From Nocardioides jiangsuensis (lineage in GTDB: Bacteria > Actinomycetota > Actinomycetes > Propionibacteriales > Nocardioidaceae), in contig NZ_JAIEZQ010000002.1 in the NCBI RefSeq assembly GCF_019679455.1, positions 1,054,001 through 1,118,000 on the forward strand: a DNA stretch of 64,000 nucleotides, read 5' to 3'. The first letter of the stretch is position 1, and every line of letters begins with the position of its first letter. The position numbers and the translations under genes are program-made. The notes under the pieces were generated by a model. That model did not search any database. It was given only the letters and a program-made list of their open reading frames with translations, and had not been told where the DNA came from. Below, one piece after another: positions 26,664 through 34,279 of this stretch.

Positions 26664-27475
26664 TGAGCGACGTTGCAACCACCCCGCGCCGGATCGGCCG
26701 GCTCGACCTGGTCGGCCGCCAGCTCGACTACTGGGTCACCGTCTACAAGCGCACCTGGCGCGGCTCGGCGGTCAGCTCGTTCGTGATGCCGTTGCTCTAC
26801 GTCACCGCGATGGGCGTGCTGCTCGGCGGGTTCATCGAGCAGGACCCGTCCACGCTGGAGGGCGCGACGACCTACCTCGCCTTCGTCGCCCCCGGGCTGG
26901 TCGCCGCGCACGCGATGCAGACCGCCACCGGCGAGACGATGTGGCCGGTGATGGCCATGATCAAGTGGAGCCGCACCTACTACGCGATGACCGCGACGCC
27001 ACTGCGGCCGAGCGACATCGTCGCCGCGCAGCTGCTCTTCGTCACCTTCCGGGTCGCCACCGCCTGCGGGGTGTTCCTCCTCGTGCTGGCCGCCTTCGGG
27101 GTGTTCGCCTCGCCCGGCGGCCTGCTGCTCGCCTGGCTCGCGCAGATCCTCATCGGGCTGGCGTTCGCCACCGTGTTCTTCGCGTTCTCGGCGATCCTCA
27201 AGAACGAGTCCGGTTTCGCGATCGTCTACCGGCTGGTCGTGATCCCGCAGTTCCTGTTCTCCGGCGCCTTTTTCCCGATCGGCAACCTGCCCCCGACGCT
27301 GGAGTGGCTGGCGAGGCTGACCCCGTTGTGGCACGGCGTCGACCTGACCCGGATGCTCCTGCTCGGCACCGTCGACCTGCCGCTGGCCCTGGTGCACGTG
27401 GCGTACCTGGGTGCGCTGACCGTCCTCGGCTGGTGGTTCGCGGCGTCCCGGCTCACGAAGAGGCTGGCGCTCTGA
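26663..27475 (+). CDS. ABC-2 type exporter permease (first)
   Basis: A 270-residue permease with six predicted helices. It begins with a cytoplasmic segment (RQLDYWVTVYKRTWRGS), and the ABC-2 core continues through FVMPLLYVTAMGVLLGGFI, GETMWPVMAMIKWSRTYYAM and the conserved LFSGAFFPIGNLPPTLEW loop near the last helices. ATG 26663 overlaps the ATPase stop (TGATG), and its own stop overlaps the start of the second permease, so the three subunits are translated as a unit. The two permeases are paralogues and most likely form a heterodimer. Confidence 0.92.
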   Translation: MSDVATTPRRIGRLDLVGRQLDYWVTVYKRTWRGSAVSSFVMPLLYVTAMGVLLGGFIEQDPSTLEGATTYLAFVAPGLVAAHAMQTATGETMWPVMAMIKWSRTYYAMTATPLRPSDIVAAQLLFVTFRVATACGVFLLVLAAFGVFASPGGLLLAWLAQILIGLAFATVFFAFSAILKNESGFAIVYRLVVIPQFLFSGAFFPIGNLPPTLEWLARLTPLWHGVDLTRMLLLGTVDLPLALVHVAYLGALTVLGWWFAASRLTKRLAL

Positions 27476-28281
27476 TGGCCCTGGTGAACCTCGCCCTCGC
27501 CGGCGAAGCCCGTACGTCGGCCCGCCCGAGCGGCCGCGCGTTGCTGGTGCGCAACTTCATCACCTACCGCTCGGCGTGGTGGATCTTCGCCACCGGCTTC
27601 TTCGAGCCCGTGTTCTACCTGTTCTCGATCGGCGTCGGCGTCGGCCAGCTGGTCGAGGGCTTCGAGCTCAACGGGCAGATGGTCACCTACGCCGCGTTCG
27701 TCGCGCCCGGCATGCTTGCCGCCTCCGCGATGAACGGCTCCATCCTCGACTCCACCTTCGGCATCTTCTTCAAGCTCCGCTACCAGAAGCTGTACGACGG
27801 GGTGCTCGCCACGCCCATGCGGCCGGTCAACATCGCGACCGGCGAGATGATGTGGTGCCTGCTCCGCTCCGGCGCCTACGCGCTCGGGTTCCTGCTGGTG
27901 ATGGTCGCGATGGGGCTGGTCGACTCCTGGTGGGCGGTGCTGGCCTGGCCCGCGACCTGGCTGATCGGGTTCGCGTTCGCCGGGGCCGGGATGGCGCTGA
28001 CCACGTGGATGAAGTCCTGGCAGGACTTCGAGTACGTCCAGCTCGCGATCATCCCGATGTTCCTGTTCTCCGCGACGTTCTTCCCGGTCACCGCGTTCGA
28101 CGGGGCGCTGCGCTGGCTGGTCGAGGTCACCCCGCTGTACCGCGGCGTGGTGCTGTGCCGCGAGCTCACCACCGGGGCGCTCTCGTGGAGCTCCGCGGTG
28201 TCGGTGGTCTACCTCGCGGCGATGGGCTCGGTCGGGATGGTGCTGGTCTCGCGGCGGCTGCACCGGCTGCTGCTCTCCTGA
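27475..28281 (+). CDS. ABC-2 type exporter permease (second)
   Basis: A 268-residue permease related to the previous gene: the NFITYRSAWWIFATGFFEPVFYL start, the FVAPGMLAASAMNGSILDSTFG stretch and LFSATFFPVTAFDGALRWLVEVTPLY mirror it. Six helices are predicted. ATG 27475 overlaps the preceding stop by one base (TGATG). Together with the ATPase this makes an ABC-2 exporter of the daunorubicin/polyether or lipid type, with no clue to the substrate in the neighbourhood. The 83 bases that follow are rich in CCCCGACGACGCC-like repeats and may hold a weak terminator. Confidence 0.92.
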   Translation: MALVNLALAGEARTSARPSGRALLVRNFITYRSAWWIFATGFFEPVFYLFSIGVGVGQLVEGFELNGQMVTYAAFVAPGMLAASAMNGSILDSTFGIFFKLRYQKLYDGVLATPMRPVNIATGEMMWCLLRSGAYALGFLLVMVAMGLVDSWWAVLAWPATWLIGFAFAGAGMALTTWMKSWQDFEYVQLAIIPMFLFSATFFPVTAFDGALRWLVEVTPLYRGVVLCRELTTGALSWSSAVSVVYLAAMGSVGMVLVSRRLHRLLLS

Positions 28282-28364
28282 GGCCGCCACACCCCGACGA
28301 CGCCCCGGGCCTCCCCGACGACGCCCCCGGCCGCACCGGACCGCCGGAGGTCACGCGGAGCAAG

Positions 28365-29171
28365 TCAGGCAGCCGACCGGTCGTCGAGCCGCTCGGCCCA
28401 GCGCAGCCCCTGCTCGAAGGCCAGCGGGTACACCCCGCGCGCCCGTGCGCCGTCGAACAGGCCGAGCGGGTTGTGCCCCGCGAGCCTCGCGATCTCGCGG
28501 TTCGGCCGGATCATCGTGACCTGCCGGTCGGGGTGGCGGAGCCGCCAGTGCCCGAGCTCCCGCTCGAGCAGGTAGCCGGCGGTGCGACCCATCGGACCCA
28601 GCACGGCGCCCGCGATCGGGGCGACCACGATCACCTGGTCGGCGTCGGCGGAGGCGTCCACCGAGGTCGCGGACCACATGCCGCCGTCGACGTACAGCCG
28701 TCCGTCGATCCGGTGCGGCGGCAGGAGCCCCGGCACCGCGGACGACGCGGCGACGAGGTCGGCCAGCGGGTACACCCCGCCGTCGAGGATGTGGCGGCGC
28801 CGGGTGCGCACGCAGACCGCGGAGACCGCGACCAGCGGGTGCGTCGCCTCGCCGAACAGGCCGCGGGCGATCTCCACCAGCACGCCCGGTCGCAGGTTGG
28901 GCACGCTGGGCGTCCTCACGTCCAGGAAGTCCTCGTAGCTCAGCCCCAGCGCCATCGCCGAGGCGGTCCACGCGCCGGCGGAGGTGCCGAGCACGGGGGC
29001 GGACTCCACGGGGACGCCGGCCGCCGCCAGGCCGGCCGCGATCCCGGCGGTGTAGGCGATGCCGAACACGCCCCCGCCGCCGTACACCATCGCCAACGGG
29101 TGCTGGCCGGTCACGACCTCGGGACTGCCGTCGACGTCGACGGTGCCCGGGCCGCTGTGCTCGTGTGCCAT
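28365..29171 (-). CDS. Patatin-like phospholipase domain protein
   Basis: A 268-residue patatin-domain protein, a Ser-Asp dyad acyl hydrolase. The oxyanion loop GGGGVFGIAYTAG is followed by the nucleophile elbow VLGTSAGAW (GxSxG, serine in GTSAG), and the catalytic Asp is in YVDGGMW. It has no signal peptide, so it is cytoplasmic; its lipid substrate is unknown. ATG 29171 is chosen over upstream in-frame ATGs because GGAGGGG lies directly upstream, though spacing is short; a GTG three bases earlier is an alternative. The region upstream contains two copies of GGCATCCCCA about 20 bases apart. Confidence 0.85.
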   Translation of the reverse strand: MAHEHSGPGTVDVDGSPEVVTGQHPLAMVYGGGGVFGIAYTAGIAAGLAAAGVPVESAPVLGTSAGAWTASAMALGLSYEDFLDVRTPSVPNLRPGVLVEIARGLFGEATHPLVAVSAVCVRTRRRHILDGGVYPLADLVAASSAVPGLLPPHRIDGRLYVDGGMWSATSVDASADADQVIVVAPIAGAVLGPMGRTAGYLLERELGHWRLRHPDRQVTMIRPNREIARLAGHNPLGLFDGARARGVYPLAFEQGLRWAERLDDRSAA

Positions 29172-29300
29172 CACCCCTCCCCTCCGCCAAGGCATCCCCA
29201 CCCTGGCCGAGGCATCCCCAACCTCTACCTTCCTTGGTGACACCGCGCAGGGGCCGGGGGAAGGGCCGTTCGGCCCGAAGTCGGCCGCAGACGCCCCAGA

Positions 29301-29840
29301 TCAGCTGGGCGGGACGGCGTGCACCGGCGGATTCAGCATCTTCTGGAACCAGGCGACGTCGATCCACTGGTCGAACTTGAAGCCGACCTCCCGCATCCGG
29401 CCGACCTCGACGAACCCGCACGCCTCGTGCAGCTTGATGCTGCCCGGGTTCGGCAGCGCCACCAGCGCCACCGCGGTGTGCACGCCGGAGGCGGCCATGG
29501 TGTCCAGCAGCGCGGGGTAGAGCATCGTGCCGACGCCCTTGCCGCGCACCGACGGGTCGAGGTAGATCGAGGTCTCCCGGGTCAGGCTGTACGCCGGGCG
29601 GGGCCGGTAGGACCACGAGTAGGCGTAGCCGACCACGTCGCCGTCCTCGTCGACCGCGACCAGCAGGTGGTCGCCGGGGTGGTCGCCCGCGAGCTTCTCG
29701 TGCCAGTACGACGGGTCGGGAGGCTCCAGATCGAAGGTGGCGATGCTGTTCGCGATCTCGTGCTCGTAGATCGCCGCGATGTCGGCGAGGTCCTCTTCGA
29801 CGGCCGGTCGGATGACGAAAGGCGCGGGCATGGACGCCAT
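29301..29840 (-). CDS. GNAT-family N-acetyltransferase (phosphinothricin acetyltransferase-like)
   Basis: A 179-residue GNAT enzyme. It starts MPAPFVIRPAVEEDLADIAAIY, and the acetyl-CoA binding motif is in YLDPSVRGKGVGTMLYPAL (R/QxxGxG/A), with a typical PAT C-terminal LVALPNPGSIKLHEACGFVEVG. Members acetylate small amines, such as phosphinothricin, methionine sulfone or other amino acid derivatives. ATG 29840 and the internal ATG 29831 are both possible starts. It is divergent from the DinB-family gene with only 21 bases between the start codons, so the two promoters overlap. Confidence 0.9.
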   Translation of the reverse strand: MASMPAPFVIRPAVEEDLADIAAIYEHEIANSIATFDLEPPDPSYWHEKLAGDHPGDHLLVAVDEDGDVVGYAYSWSYRPRPAYSLTRETSIYLDPSVRGKGVGTMLYPALLDTMAASGVHTAVALVALPNPGSIKLHEACGFVEVGRMREVGFKFDQWIDVAWFQKMLNPPVHAVPPS

Positions 29841-29861
29841 TGTCTCAGGCACACTGAGGCC

Positions 29862-30389
29862 ATGATCATCGAGCCGGACACCAAGGACTGGACCTGGGTG
29901 CTCGAGCGCCCCTGCCACGAGTGCGGTTTCGACGCCAACGGGTTCCCCGTCGAGCAGATCCCGGACCTGATCCGCGAGAACACCCACGGCTGGTCCGAGG
30001 CGCTGGCCGACGAGGACGTCGCGGTGCGGCCGGCGCCCACGGTGTGGTCGACGCTGGAGTACGCCTGCCACGTGCGCGACGTGCACCGCATCTTCGACTC
30101 CCGGCTGTGGCTGCTGCTCAGCGACGACGACCCGACCTTCGAGAACTGGGACCAGGACGCCACCGCGGTCGCCGACGACTACGGCTCCCAGGACCCCGCC
30201 ACCGTCGAGATCGAGCTGATCGAGGCTGCCGGGCAGACCGCGGGCCGCTACGCCACCGTCCACGGCGAGCAGTGGCACCGCCGCGGCCGCCGGAGCAACG
30301 GGTCGGTCTTCACCGTGGAGACGCTTGGGCGCTACCACCTGCACGACGTCTCCCACCACCTGTACGACGTACGCTCGACCCCGTCGTGA
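29862..30389 (+). CDS. DinB-family / maleylpyruvate isomerase N-terminal-like protein
   Basis: A 175-residue four-helix protein of the DinB_2 superfamily, which groups metal-dependent thiol-S-transferases and mycothiol-linked enzymes. Conserved histidines that bind the metal are visible: WSTLEYACHVRDVHRIF (first His) and HDVSHHLYDV (second and third). Family members in Actinobacteria often use mycothiol as cosubstrate. ATG 29862 lies seven bases after a CACACT -10-like element. Despite the family name it has no LexA box, so SOS control is not indicated. It shares a very short intergenic region with the GNAT gene, suggesting a shared detoxification role, but this is context only. Confidence 0.85.
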   Translation: MIIEPDTKDWTWVLERPCHECGFDANGFPVEQIPDLIRENTHGWSEALADEDVAVRPAPTVWSTLEYACHVRDVHRIFDSRLWLLLSDDDPTFENWDQDATAVADDYGSQDPATVEIELIEAAGQTAGRYATVHGEQWHRRGRRSNGSVFTVETLGRYHLHDVSHHLYDVRSTPS

Positions 30390-30468
30390 GGATGAGCGTC
30401 ATGAGTGCGCGGAGGCCGTGGGCGGTGGACGCCCCGGCCGATCGGACCCCGAGGGAGAGGTAGCTGTC

Positions 30469-30663
30469 GTGCGGCACACCGAGTTCTGGGCGCGCATGGA
30501 GTCCGCGCTGGGCCCGGCCTACGCCCCGGTCTGGTCGCGGGAGCACGTGATCGCCGGGCTCGGCGGCCGCACCGTCGTGCAGGCGCTGGACGCGGGGGAG
30601 AGCCCCAAGAACGTGTGGCGCGCCGTCTGGGAGACCCTGGGCCTCCCGCCGAGCGAGCGCTGA
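30469..30663 (+). CDS. DUF3046 family small protein
   Basis: A 64-residue protein, VRHTEFWARMESALGPAYA at the start and WETLGLPPSER at the end. It matches DUF3046, a family of small actinobacterial proteins of unknown function that is nearly always located next to recA (Rv2738c in M. tuberculosis). GTG 30469 is chosen because GGGAGAGG lies about 8-10 bases upstream and the family begins with [M]RxTEFW. The next gene starts immediately after its stop. recA lies 1.6 kb downstream, separated here by an MFS gene. Confidence 0.9.
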   Translation: MRHTEFWARMESALGPAYAPVWSREHVIAGLGGRTVVQALDAGESPKNVWRAVWETLGLPPSER

Positions 30664-32052
30664 GTGGGCCCCTCGGAGGGGCCGCCGGGGAGCGGCGCGG
30701 GACGGCGGGTGGCCGGCTGGGTCGGCGACAGCGCCTCCGGCTTCGCCCGTGGGGTCGTGGGCGGCGTGCGCTGGCCGGACCACCGCATCGCCCAGGTGCA
30801 GCGCCGCACGATCTGGACCCTGGTCGTGACCCAGGCCCTCGGCGGCCTCGGGATCACCGTCGGCATCGCCGTCGCAGCGATCCTGGCCGAGGAGATCTCC
30901 GGCTCGGAGGAGCTCGCGGGCCTGGTGCAGACGATGCAGGTGCTCGGCGCGGCGCTCGCGTCGTTCCTGCTCGCCCACCTGATGGGGCGCCGCGGACGCC
31001 GTCCCGGGCTCTTCGTCGGGTACGTCCTCGGCGCCGCCGGTGGGACGCTGTGCGTGCTCGCCGGGGTGATCCGGTCGTTCCCGCTGCTGCTCGTGGGCGC
31101 CACCCTGCTCGGCTCGACCACGGCCGCGAACAACCAGTCGCGGTACGCCGCCACCGACCTCGCCGCGCCCGGCCGCCGTGCCCGGTCGCTGGCCGTCGTG
31201 GTCTGGGCCACCACCATCGGAGCGGTAGCCGGCCCGAACCTGACCGGGGTGGCCGGCCGGGCCGCGCGGGCGGTAGGACTGCCCGCGCTGACCGGGCCGT
31301 TCGTGTTCGGCGTGGTCGGGATGGTCGCCTCCGCGATCGTCATCGCGGTCTTCCTCCGGCCGGACCCGCTGCTCGTGGCCCGCGAGGCCGCGGTCGCCGC
31401 CCGAGGCGGGTACGTCGCCCCCACGTCGACGAAGTGGTCCCGGGTACGGGAGGTGGCGCGCACGCGCACCGGGGTGGCCGCCGGCGCGGCCGCGCTCGCG
31501 CTGGCGCACGCGGTGATGATCGCGGTGATGGTGATGACCCCGCTGCACATGCACCACGGGGGTGCCACCCTGGAGATCATCGGCGTGGTGATCAGCGCGC
31601 ACGTGCTGGGCATGTTCGCGTTCGCGCCGGTCGTGGGCTGGGCGGCGGACCGGTTCGGCCGCCCGCCGGTGCTGACGGCCGGCGCCGGCGTCCTGTTCGC
31701 GTCCCTGCTGCTCTCCGGTACGGCGCCCGCCGGCGCGTCGTGGGGGATCGGGGCAGGGCTGTTCCTGCTCGGCCTCGGCTGGTCGTTCTGCACCGTCGCG
31801 GCCTCGACGCTGCTGTCGGAGTCCGCGCCGCTCGACGCGCGCACCGACGTGCAGGGCGCGGCGGACCTGGTGATGGGGCTGGTGGCGGCGGCCGCGGGTG
31901 CGCTGGCCGGCCTCGTGATGGGGGCGTTCGGCTACGCGGCCCTGAACGTGTTCGCGGCGCTGCTGGTCACCGGGGTGGCGACCGCGGCGGAGTTCGCCCG
32001 GCGGACCACCGGCGGGCCGCTGTCCGACGACGGTGAGCCGCTCGCGCTCTGA
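30664..32052 (+). CDS. MFS transporter between DUF3046 and recA
   Basis: A 462-residue major facilitator protein with about twelve membrane helices. The RIAQVQRRTIWTLVVTQALGG start precedes helix 1. The conserved loop between helices 2 and 3 is LMGRRGRRPGLFVG, and the loop in the second half is WAADRFGRPPVLTAG. It starts at GTG 30664, immediately after the DUF3046 stop. The sequence does not reveal the substrate. Two GC-rich hairpins follow the stop and end the transcript before recA. MFS genes in this position occur in related actinobacteria, but a link to DNA repair is not supported. Confidence 0.88.
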   Translation: MGPSEGPPGSGAGRRVAGWVGDSASGFARGVVGGVRWPDHRIAQVQRRTIWTLVVTQALGGLGITVGIAVAAILAEEISGSEELAGLVQTMQVLGAALASFLLAHLMGRRGRRPGLFVGYVLGAAGGTLCVLAGVIRSFPLLLVGATLLGSTTAANNQSRYAATDLAAPGRRARSLAVVVWATTIGAVAGPNLTGVAGRAARAVGLPALTGPFVFGVVGMVASAIVIAVFLRPDPLLVAREAAVAARGGYVAPTSTKWSRVREVARTRTGVAAGAAALALAHAVMIAVMVMTPLHMHHGGATLEIIGVVISAHVLGMFAFAPVVGWAADRFGRPPVLTAGAGVLFASLLLSGTAPAGASWGIGAGLFLLGLGWSFCTVAASTLLSESAPLDARTDVQGAADLVMGLVAAAAGALAGLVMGAFGYAALNVFAALLVTGVATAAEFARRTTGGPLSDDGEPLAL

Positions 32053-32093
32053 CCCCGGAGGAAGTCTCCGGGGCCCCGCCGCGACACGCGGGG
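32053..32093 (+). terminator. Double GC-rich hairpin after the MFS gene
   Basis: CCCCGGAG (32053-32060) pairs with CTCCGGGG (32066-32073) around a GAAGT loop, and CCCCGC (32074-32079) pairs with GCGGGG (32088-32093). Neither is followed by a U run, which is common in high-GC actinobacteria. The pair begins one base after the stop and ends 15 bases before the recA LexA box, so it separates the two transcription units. Confidence 0.6.
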
Positions 32094-32108
32094 TGTCGGG
32101 GCTCGGGT

Positions 32109-32122
32109 CGAACACCTGTTCG
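32109..32122. promoter_or_regulatory. LexA (SOS) box upstream of recA
   Basis: CGAACACCTGTTCG is a perfect match to the actinobacterial LexA box consensus CGAACRNRYGTTCG. It lies about 166 bases before the annotated recA start at 32275 and 87 bases before the alternative GTG 32209. A TTAGTGT -10-like element follows within a few bases, so LexA binding would block the promoter. Confidence 0.92.
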
Positions 32123-32274
32123 GGTTAGTGTGGGTCCACAACCAAGACGCGTGGGGTCGACATCCACAGATGAGGTCTTGAAACTCGAACTGTCGGAGGT
32201 CCGCTCTAGTGTCTGCGTCGATGAGAAAGACTTCAGGTTCCGCGAACAGGCGGACAGACGGACGGATTACTTCA

Positions 32275-33318
32275 ATGGCTGGTGGAGACCGCGACAAGGC
32301 GCTGGACGCCGCGCTCGCGAACATCGAACGTCAGTTCGGCAAGGGCTCGGTCATGCGCCTCGGCGACGAGACGCGTGCCCCGCTCGAGGTCATCCCGACC
32401 GGAGCGATCGCCCTCGACGTGGCGCTGGGCCTCGGCGGCCTGCCCCGCGGGCGCGTGGTGGAGATCTACGGTCCGGAGTCCTCCGGTAAGACCACGGTCG
32501 CCCTGCACGCGGTGGCCAACGCGCAGAAGTCCGGGGGGATCGTGGCGTTCATCGACGCCGAGCACGCTCTCGACCCGGAGTACGCCAAGGCCCTCGGCGT
32601 CGACACCGACGCGCTCCTCGTCTCGCAGCCGGACTCCGGCGAGCAGGCGCTGGAGATCGCCGACATGCTGATCCGTTCCGGCGCGCTGGACCTGATCGTG
32701 ATCGACTCGGTGGCAGCGCTCGTGCCGCGCGCCGAGATCGAGGGCGAGATGGGCGACAGCCACGTGGGCCTCCAGGCCCGCCTGATGAGCCAGGCGCTGC
32801 GGAAGATGACCGGTGCGCTGAACGGCGCCGGCACCACCGCGATCTTCATCAACCAGCTGCGCGAGAAGATCGGCGTGATGTTCGGCTCGCCCGAGACCAC
32901 GACCGGTGGTCGCGCGCTGAAGTTCTACTCCTCGGTGCGCCTCGACGTGCGCCGGATCGAGACGCTGAAGGACGGCCAGGAGATGGTCGGCAACCGGACC
33001 CGCGTCAAGGTGGTCAAGAACAAGGTCGCCCCGCCGTTCAAGCAGGCCGAGTTCGACATCATGTACGGCCAGGGGATCAGCCGTGAGGGCGGACTGATCG
33101 ACGTCGGCGTCGAGGCGGGGCTCGTGCGCAAGGCGGGAGCCTGGTACACCTATGAGGGCGACCAGCTCGGTCAGGGCAAGGAGAACTCGCGCAACTTCCT
33201 GCGCGACAACCCGGACCTGGCCAACGAGCTCGAGAAGCGGATCCTCGAGAAGCTCGGTGTGGGGCCGCAGGTGGACGCTGAGGCGGCACCGGCCGAGCCC
33301 ACGAACATCGACTTCTGA
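32275..33318 (+). CDS. recA: Recombinase RecA
   Basis: The 347-residue RecA filament ATPase for homologous recombination and LexA self-cleavage. Walker A is GPESSGKTT, the Walker B region is [13 protein letters not shown], and loop L2 and the C-terminal acidic tail are normal. ATG 32275 gives the usual N-terminus [22 protein letters not shown]. However, no good ribosome-binding site precedes it. An in-frame GTG at 32209 has GGAGG (32195-32199) nine bases before it and would add 22 basic residues ([18 protein letters not shown]...). The conserved start is given here. SOS regulation is indicated by the LexA box at 32109. recX follows in the same operon. Confidence 0.97.
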   Translation: MAGGDRDKALDAALANIERQFGKGSVMRLGDETRAPLEVIPTGAIALDVALGLGGLPRGRVVEIYGPESSGKTTVALHAVANAQKSGGIVAFIDAEHALDPEYAKALGVDTDALLVSQPDSGEQALEIADMLIRSGALDLIVIDSVAALVPRAEIEGEMGDSHVGLQARLMSQALRKMTGALNGAGTTAIFINQLREKIGVMFGSPETTTGGRALKFYSSVRLDVRRIETLKDGQEMVGNRTRVKVVKNKVAPPFKQAEFDIMYGQGISREGGLIDVGVEAGLVRKAGAWYTYEGDQLGQGKENSRNFLRDNPDLANELEKRILEKLGVGPQVDAEAAPAEPTNIDF

Positions 33319-33325
33319 GCGGTCC

Positions 33326-34018
33326 GTGGCCGCACATCCAGACGACCGCCCGTCCGGACCCCGCCTCCCAGGGGTCCGGGCGGGCGGTTCTGCGCGCCCG
33401 GACGGCGAGGCGCCGGGGACCGACGACCTGCGGCGCGGGGTCGACGCGTGGCTCGACGCCGCGCCGCCCCCGCCGGCGGACCCGGTCCGGCTCGGTCCCG
33501 CCGCCGACGACGAGGAGGTGGCCCGCAAGATCCTGCTCGACCAGCTCACCGGCCAGGCACGCAGTCGCTCGGAGCTGGCCACCAAGCTGGCCCGCAAGGG
33601 CGTGCCCGACGAGGTCTCCGAACGGCTGCTGACCCGGTTCGAGGAGGTCGGCCTGGTCGACGACGCGGCGTTCGCCCGGGCCTGGGTGCAGTCCCGGCAG
33701 TCCGGCAAGGGGCTGGCCCGCCGTGCGCTGGCCCAGGAGCTGCGCCGCAAGGGGATCGACGACGAGGTCGCGCGGGAGGCGCTCGACGAGGTGGACCCCG
33801 ACGACGAGGTCGCCTCGGCGCGGGTCCTGGTCCGACGCAAGCTGCGGTCGGTGCAGAGGGTGGACCGCACCACCGCGATGCGGCGGCTGACGGGGATGCT
33901 GGCCCGCAAGGGGTACGGCGCCGGTGTGGCGATGCAGGTGGTGCGCGAGGAGCTCGACGCCGCCCAGCACGGCGCCGACGACCCCGACGAGCTCGACGGG
34001 CTCCACGGCCTGGACTAG
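33326..34018 (+). CDS. recX: Regulatory protein RecX
   Basis: A 230-residue RecX. The N-terminal 60 residues are Pro/Gly-rich and variable. The three-helix repeats then follow: ILLDQLTGQARSRSELATKLARKGVPDEV, FEEVGLVDDAAFARAWVQSR and LRRKGIDDEVAREALDEV. RecX binds RecA filaments and limits recombinase activity; it is almost always just downstream of recA. GTG 33326 lies eight bases after the recA stop and is the first start after it. The acidic C-terminus (DDPDELDGLHGLD) is lineage-typical. Confidence 0.94.
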   Translation: MAAHPDDRPSGPRLPGVRAGGSARPDGEAPGTDDLRRGVDAWLDAAPPPPADPVRLGPAADDEEVARKILLDQLTGQARSRSELATKLARKGVPDEVSERLLTRFEEVGLVDDAAFARAWVQSRQSGKGLARRALAQELRRKGIDDEVAREALDEVDPDDEVASARVLVRRKLRSVQRVDRTTAMRRLTGMLARKGYGAGVAMQVVREELDAAQHGADDPDELDGLHGLD

Positions 34019-34060
34019 CCCGGGGTTCGCAGCGACTGTCTGGCGCGGGGCCGCCTTTCC

Positions 34061-34089
34061 TTGACCGGCCCAGGTCCGCGACCTAGCCT
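34061..34089 (+). promoter_or_regulatory. Sigma-A type promoter of the RNase Y gene
   Basis: TTGACC (34061-34066) and TAGCCT (34084-34089) are separated by 17 bases, close to the vegetative consensus TTGACA-N17-TANNNT. The transcript should start near 34094-34096, giving a 5' leader of about 180 bases before the rny start at 34276. The leader is described separately. Confidence 0.7.
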
Positions 34090-34093
34090 CGAA

Positions 34094-34275
34094 ATGAGAA
34101 CCCCGAAACCCGAGCGATCGGGCCTGAGAAGACATTGAACCGGCGCAAGCCGGACATGCGCGACTGATCGAATGACGGTGAAGGAGCGGCGGACCGTCGC
34201 CTGTCCTGGCGTACCCGCGTCCGCTTCGAGCCCACCTGACCCGGTCCTCGCGTCCATAGCGACAGGAGCCTGGCA
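34094..34275 (+). ncRNA. Structured 5' leader of rny (candidate cis-acting RNA)
   Basis: The 182-base transcribed leader has two ideal GNRA-capped hairpins: CCCGA-GCGA-TCGGG (34109-34122) and CCGGC-GCAA-GCCGG (34140-34153), separated by an A/G-rich linker. Further downstream GCGGCG can pair with CGTCGC (about 34186-34200). The leader also contains a possible leaderless ORF ATG 34094-TGA 34138 (MRTPKPERSGLRRH), a three-codon ORF at 34156-34167, and a 35-codon ORF that overlaps the rny start. The hairpins, if formed, overlap the first ORF and could respond to its translation. I do not recognise a known riboswitch class. RNase Y is a membrane endonuclease, and leader-mediated self-control of its mRNA is plausible (inference). 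Confidence 0.45.
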
Positions 34276-34279
34276 ATGA
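34172..34279 (+). CDS. Candidate 35-codon leader ORF overlapping the rny start
   Basis: An open frame ATG 34172 to TGA 34277-34279 encodes MTVKERRTVACPGVPA followed by 19 more residues, rich in Pro, Ser and Ala and ending GAWQ. Its stop overlaps the RNase Y ATG in ATGA, the standard overlap for translational coupling. No Shine-Dalgarno sequence precedes it, and rny has its own AGGAG seven bases from its start, so the ORF may be fortuitous. There is no recognised family. Its value is its position at the end of a structured leader. Confidence 0.25.
   Translation: MTVKERRTVACPGVPASASSPPDPVLASIATGAWQ

Noticed and set aside
29862-30389. SOS gene because of the DinB family name
   Set aside because: The protein is a DinB_2/mycothiol-type four-helix protein and no LexA box is present in its 21-base intergenic region.
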